Part shown: in pieces, positions 33,814 to 37,587 of the stretch | Layout: each line of letters begins with the position of its first letter | How positions within the stretch are numbered: position 1 is the first letter of the stretch | DNA from: Chryseobacterium sp. JM1 | Lineage (GTDB): Bacteria; Bacteroidota; Bacteroidia; Flavobacteriales; Weeksellaceae | DNA length: 37,587 nucleotides | Direction: 5' to 3' | Assembly: GCF_000737715.1 (NCBI RefSeq) | Contig: NZ_JPRN01000026.1 | Location: forward strand, 1 to 37,587 | Notes under the pieces: generated by a model | What the model saw: the letters and a program-made list of their open reading frames with translations, nothing else | The model's database searches: none | Told to the model about the DNA's origin: nothing | Translations under genes and position numbers: made by a program

Positions 33814-33872
33814 ACTACTGCAATTTTACAGTGGTTTTGTTTTTTTCGGGACACGAGCGAGACGCTCGCGCC
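33812..33872. repeat. 61-bp cassette junction 0/1
   Basis: Hairpin AAACTACTG-loop-CAGTGGTTT (one change in the left arm), TTGTTTTTTTC, then REP-like palindrome ACACGAGCG-AGA-CGCTCGCGCC. An XRE remnant follows on the plus strand. Confidence 0.88.
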
Positions 33873-33883
33873 AACTCGGGGTA

Positions 33884-34180
33884 AGAAAAGATAAAAAGAT
33901 GTAGCAGGACGAAGTGGGCAAACTTGTGGGTGTTCACGGTGCTGTCATCGGAAGATATGAACGTGAGGAAGTAAAACCATCTATTGAGGTAGCTACACAA
34001 CTTGCGGAAGCTCTGGAAATTTCTCTGGATTATCTTATAGGTGCTACAGATGTTCTTTTGGAAAAAAATATTGTTTCTAAAATTTTGGATATCCAAAAAC
34101 TAAAAGAGAACGATAGACAACATGTCTTCGATCTCCTTGATGCGTTCCTCAAGCAAACTAAATTGCAATCGATTATGTAA
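33884..34180 (+). pseudogene. XRE-family regulator remnant with amber codon
   Basis: The sequence from a GTG at 33914 reads GKLVGVHGAVIGRYEREEVK, then PSIEVATQLAEALEISLDYL: most of an XRE helix-turn-helix. A 30-residue tail (KENDRQHVFDLLDAFLKQTK) follows. In frame upstream is TAG at 33902, in the place where a Ser codon is expected (K-M-*-Q-D-E-V-G), and the N-terminus before it is lost into the REP junction. It is therefore a 5'-truncated, interrupted gene. It converges on the unit 0 immunity gene and shares its terminator. Confidence 0.72.
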
Positions 34181-34183
34181 AAT

Positions 34184-34216
34184 AAAAGCCACTCTTCCGA
34201 GTGGCTTTTATTTTAT
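34184..34216. terminator. Bidirectional terminator between XRE remnant and unit 0 immunity
   Basis: AAAAGCCACT pairs perfectly with AGTGGCTTTT around CTTCCG, with T-rich flanks on both strands. Confidence 0.82.
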
Positions 34217-34677
34217 TTATTATTTGTTTTTCCTTTATATCGTGTAAGGATTAAAACACCTTCGTAATTACTACGCTTTGTTCCTTGTAAAATAATAGTA
34301 TCTTTATTATAAAAGAGTATTTTACTGGTATTTTTATGATAATAGCCACTTTTAGGATTTCTCTCAGAATCTATACTAACAACTGAATCATTGATGATAA
34401 ACCATTTCTCAGGATTATACATATCATCTTTTGGGATAGTATCTAAATTCTTAGTAGTAGAATTATTTATGTATTGGATCTGCCTTCCATCTTTAAAAAA
34501 TTCTTTTACTCTATATGGATAAAATGAATGATCTTCATCAATGCTATAACAATACCATTTTTTACTAGTTTCTCCTGCAAAGACAGATTGTATTTTATCT
34601 TTATTACTTTCTTTACATGAAAAAATAGTAAAAGCTAAAAGAAGTAAACTACTCTTGAGGATGCTTGATGTCTTCAT
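34213..34677 (-). CDS. Unit 0 immunity lipoprotein of the main RHS gene
   Basis: This 154-residue protein has a lipoprotein signal (MKTSSILKSSLLLLAFTIFS with lipobox Cys21). The start lies 29 bp inside the end of the main RHS gene, so toxin and antidote are translated together. The mature domain reads SKKWYCYSIDEDHSFYPYRV, later KDTIILQGTKRSNYEGVLIL, a compact beta-rich pattern like small lipocalin-type lipoproteins. This is the currently expressed antidote if the large RHS gene is active. No known immunity family is assigned. Confidence 0.75.
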   Translation of the reverse strand: MKTSSILKSSLLLLAFTIFSCKESNKDKIQSVFAGETSKKWYCYSIDEDHSFYPYRVKEFFKDGRQIQYINNSTTKNLDTIPKDDMYNPEKWFIINDSVVSIDSERNPKSGYYHKNTSKILFYNKDTIILQGTKRSNYEGVLILTRYKGKTNNK

Positions 34678-37587
34678 ATGATTTTGTTGGATAAATTTTA
34701 TTTCCTATTTGAACAGTAAGTTTTGTACTTGTTGGCAGATTATTCCCTGAGTTATAAACATTTATATATACTCCTCCCGTATTCTCTTCATTATATTGAT
34801 TAATCATATCCATGGGATTATTACCATAGCTTGATTCTTTTTCTGCTGCATTAAGAACATGTTGACCAAAACTTGCGGCTTGACCTGCTCGAGAATTATC
34901 TGGAGTCTTTCCAAAATCAGGATCCTTAGCTTCGTTTAAGTAAACTTTAGAGTGTAATGTAAAAGTATAGTCTCCCTTGAAATTTTCATTTTTATGTCCA
35001 AGCTTTCCTCCTTCGTGGTTTAAAGTAGATCGGATATAATATGCATTATCATACTCACCACCTTTTAAAGATGTGGTATTAAAGAAAATATTTCCTCGCC
35101 CATTTGTATGAGCATCTCCTTTACCGTATGTCCCTACACCCACATATCCTCCAATATTTTTTTCTCCTGCATAGTGTGCTAAAACTTTAGAAACAGCTGT
35201 TATAGTTCCTTTCTTGCTGTAATCTAATTGTGAAAGACTTGCATTTCCTTTATCTGTATGTATAATTACATTGTTGGTTTTTTTATTATCAGTGTACATA
35301 TAACGTCCGTACTTATTAAAATGATCATCAACAGGTGCTCTTCCATCCGGATCAATAAATCGGATTGGATTATCAAAAGCATAGTTATAAGGGCTATGTC
35401 TTGTCATTTTCTCCGCAAGCGGATCTATAGCATCCCAGCGTCCTAAGTCAGGCATATAGAATCTTGCTCCATAATCATACATACCCGTCTCCTGAAGCTC
35501 CTTTCCGTTGTACTTGTAACTATAATACCCGCCAAAATTAGAACTACTAAGCATTCCTTCAATATGATTGAGGCCAAATGGATAATAATTGTTGGTATCC
35601 GTTACTTCAAGAGCTCCTGTGCTGTTTTTGGCAAAACTTACTCTGGCATTTCCTAAATGATCTCTGTATTGGTAAATATAACGGTTTTCTGTGAAACTGT
35701 AAAATCCTTCTGCTGTGGGTACAAAATCCAGTTTCCATTCCGGCGTTCCGCCAAGACCGGGAAATGTTTTTCCTACATTTTCATAGGCCTGCTCTTCAAA
35801 AGCAGACTCTGTTCTGCAGCCCAGACAGGGTTGAAATCCATCTCCCGTATCGATATAGCTGTACTGGAACCCATCCAGATAGTCCGTCATTCGGGTGGTA
35901 GTCACAGCTCCTCTTCCATCCATTCTGCCGGTATATATTTTTTTCAGCTTCGTTCCGTCTGCACGGTAAAGATAACCGAGATTGGAACGAAAAGTAACGC
36001 CCATCGTGGTCTGTACAATATCAAAAGTATTGGGCAAACTCAGATAATTGTACGTAATGGTTTGAATGCCTTTGTCTTTCATATTGATCATATTCCCGTT
36101 CAGGTCATAATCAATGGTATTGTTTCCTCCTTCATATCCTGTGTCATTTAAAGAGCTTTCGATAACCTGATTCAGACGATTTCCGGTATATTTATACTCA
36201 AGATTGTCTACCTGTGTAGCGGTGGAGCCAAAAACAGGAAGGGCATTTCTTTTTAAGAAGGCAATATTTCCGTTTAAATCATAGGTTAAACGTTCATCAA
36301 AATTCTTATTATGAGGATTGGTGGTTTCAGGTTCTGCGTATTCGGCATCGGTTAATCGGTTCAGGTTGTCATAGGTGTAGTTGTATCTTTTCAGGTTATT
36401 CACCGTTGACATATTCCAGTCTATTTCAGCAATATTTCCATTGAATTTCCCCGGTGAAATACTACTGTAAACAGGATCTGTATATTTTACTTTATATCCG
36501 AACAGTTTTCCGTTCAGGCTTACAGGATCATTGATCTGGGTCATCCAGCCTCTGATGTTGTATTTGTAATCGATGCTTTGAAGCGGTGAACCCATATTCA
36601 CTCCTCCCACTTTTTTGTTTTCAAGCTGGGAAAGCTCATTGTATTTATTCTGAGCCAGAATTTCTTCGGGATTTCCATCTACCTGATGCTTGTGGACCAA
36701 AAGTCTGTTCTGATGATCATAGGTAAAGTTTTCAGTGATGGTTCTTTCTGTATCCGTAACAAGCCTTTTGTGCTTGGTAATAACCATCTGCGGTGTTCCT
36801 GCAAAATCCAGCTTGGATTCTGTTTTGGTATACCCTCCCAGATGATTAATGGAATAAGTGCCAACTGGTCGGCCTTTGGTATCGTAATAGGTATAGTTCC
36901 TGGTCCAGTTATCATCTTCAATATTCTTGACCAGACTCATTACAGGTAATCCTTTTGTGCTTCTTCCGTCAGAGGAAGGCGTTTCTGTTAAAACAGGCTC
37001 GCCCAGAATAGCGGATGGAAAAGGTGGATTGAAGCCATATCCCTGAGGATACGAATCATAATAATTAACGGACAAAAGCGTATCTACATTTAAATAGACA
37101 CTGGTATAATAAACGGTGATTCCATTCCTTACAAAACCTGTAGGATGTCGTGCATCATAAATAACCAAATCTGCCATCTGACTCTGCAAGGTATTTCTGC
37201 TGCTGTTGTTATTGAGTAGTCCTGTATAAGCCACTCGCCCAAACATATCATATTTGGTCATCAGCCATTTGTTTTGGGAGGCCATCATTGCATCCTGGGT
37301 AAGAAGCAGTCGGTCTGCTTTATCATACACCATGTATTCCCAGCCTTTCCCCGGAAGTTTCTTTTCCACCAGTCTGCCTTTTCCGTCATAGCGGTACTGA
37401 TAGCACAGATCATTCAGTAAGGTATCGGTGATGGCTTGATTGACAGCTTTTGGAGGAATAACAAATGCCAGTTGGTTATATTCATTATACACATAATAGG
37501 TATCTGCATATTCTGAACCGGATATCATTTTTCTTAACAAAATGGTCTGCCCTTTTCCATTTTTATATTCATAGGTTTTATTTCCAT
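34649..37587 (-). CDS. RHS-repeat polymorphic toxin, 3' part (5' end outside window)
   Basis: The frame is open to the window edge; reading in from the edge gives GNKTYEYKNGKGQTILLRKM, so the TTG at 37540 is not the real start. YD/RHS repeats follow (YRYDGKGRLVEKKLPGKGWE, YTYDNLNRLTDAEYAEPET, LTYDLNGNIAFLKRN), then the RHS-associated core (YIYQYRDHLGNARVSF, KYNGKELQETGMYDYGARFY, NPIRFIDPDGRAP; 35340-35690). The C-terminal 230 residues are the toxin: YYIRSTLNHEGGKLGHKNEN contains a His-Glu ... His motif like a divergent zinc protease, followed by FTLHSKVYLNEAKDPDFG. The RHS shell encapsulates and delivers such tips. This is the only unit joined to RHS repeats and so the likely active one. Confidence 0.88.
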   Translation of the reverse strand, partial: GNKTYEYKNGKGQTILLRKMISGSEYADTYYVYNEYNQLAFVIPPKAVNQAITDTLLNDLCYQYRYDGKGRLVEKKLPGKGWEYMVYDKADRLLLTQDAMMASQNKWLMTKYDMFGRVAYTGLLNNNSSRNTLQSQMADLVIYDARHPTGFVRNGITVYYTSVYLNVDTLLSVNYYDSYPQGYGFNPPFPSAILGEPVLTETPSSDGRSTKGLPVMSLVKNIEDDNWTRNYTYYDTKGRPVGTYSINHLGGYTKTESKLDFAGTPQMVITKHKRLVTDTERTITENFTYDHQNRLLVHKHQVDGNPEEILAQNKYNELSQLENKKVGGVNMGSPLQSIDYKYNIRGWMTQINDPVSLNGKLFGYKVKYTDPVYSSISPGKFNGNIAEIDWNMSTVNNLKRYNYTYDNLNRLTDAEYAEPETTNPHNKNFDERLTYDLNGNIAFLKRNALPVFGSTATQVDNLEYKYTGNRLNQVIESSLNDTGYEGGNNTIDYDLNGNMINMKDKGIQTITYNYLSLPNTFDIVQTTMGVTFRSNLGYLYRADGTKLKKIYTGRMDGRGAVTTTRMTDYLDGFQYSYIDTGDGFQPCLGCRTESAFEEQAYENVGKTFPGLGGTPEWKLDFVPTAEGFYSFTENRYIYQYRDHLGNARVSFAKNSTGALEVTDTNNYYPFGLNHIEGMLSSSNFGGYYSYKYNGKELQETGMYDYGARFYMPDLGRWDAIDPLAEKMTRHSPYNYAFDNPIRFIDPDGRAPVDDHFNKYGRYMYTDNKKTNNVIIHTDKGNASLSQLDYSKKGTITAVSKVLAHYAGEKNIGGYVGVGTYGKGDAHTNGRGNIFFNTTSLKGGEYDNAYYIRSTLNHEGGKLGHKNENFKGDYTFTLHSKVYLNEAKDPDFGKTPDNSRAGQAASFGQHVLNAAEKESSYGNNPMDMINQYNEENTGGVYINVYNSGNNLPTSTKLTVQIGNKIYPTKSYEDIKHPQE

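Noticed and set aside
23341..33872. Integron-like cassette array with the palindromic junction as attC
   Set aside because: No integrase is visible, cassettes carry about 350 bp of shared coding core, and the junction is two separate hairpins without the paired attC core sites.
33914..34180. Intact XRE regulator from GTG 33914
   Set aside because: An amber codon and the loss of the first HTH helices into the repeat junction indicate a remnant.

Overview
The window looks like chromosomal DNA of a Chryseobacterium-type flavobacterium (Bacteroidota, Weeksellaceae). The signs are low GC, Bacteroidota -7 promoter boxes (TAnnTTTG) close to start codons, few clear Shine-Dalgarno sites, a grasp-with-spasm peptide locus, DUF2490 and TamB proteins, and an RHS family typical of this group. 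The assignment comes from reading the proteins, not from a database search.

Layout. 0.2-1.8 kb: three small minus-strand genes of unknown function, two of them membrane proteins. 2.2-5.6 kb: a ribosomal-peptide (RiPP) operon of the grasp-with-spasm type: a GG-leader precursor, a lipoprotein, an ATP-grasp maturase, an unrecognised 60-residue ORF and a SPASM protein with no visible radical-SAM cysteine triad. A GNAT gene follows. 6.4-18.6 kb: mostly housekeeping genes: Lrp/AsnC regulator, TamB (divergent from tsaD with 4 bp between start codons), rsmE, a TrmH-type methyltransferase, ansA, tRNA-Ser(GGA), a DUF2490 outer-membrane protein and unknowns. Intergenic parts hold heptamer tandem repeats, degenerate palindromes and a small MITE-like inverted-repeat element. 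19-23.2 kb: M20 peptidase, GNAT, DUF1772-like membrane protein, cytochrome b561 and an AraC regulator.

23.3-37.6 kb: an RHS polymorphic-toxin cassette array, all on the minus strand. At the right edge is the 3' part of a large RHS gene (unit 0; its 5' end lies outside the window) with its toxin tip and immunity gene. Downstream are seven displaced cassettes (units 1-7). An intact cassette is [61-bp junction: intrinsic-terminator-like hairpin plus GC-rich REP-like palindrome] - [about 350 bp of RHS core identical in layout to the main gene] - [unique toxin tip] - [immunity gene]. The homology to the main gene starts at one precise point, and a TGA stop lies directly upstream of it in the typical cassettes, so these read as silent donors for tip replacement. 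All eight immunity products begin with a signal peptide or lipobox. All seven readable tips carry a histidine motif suggestive of metallopeptidases (HExxH-like or JAB/JAMM-like). Together this suggests a library of envelope-acting protease toxins with exported antidotes. Several cassettes are decaying (nonsense mutation, frameshifts, deletions), and two or three 5'-truncated XRE-regulator remnants sit on the plus strand right behind the REP palindromes.
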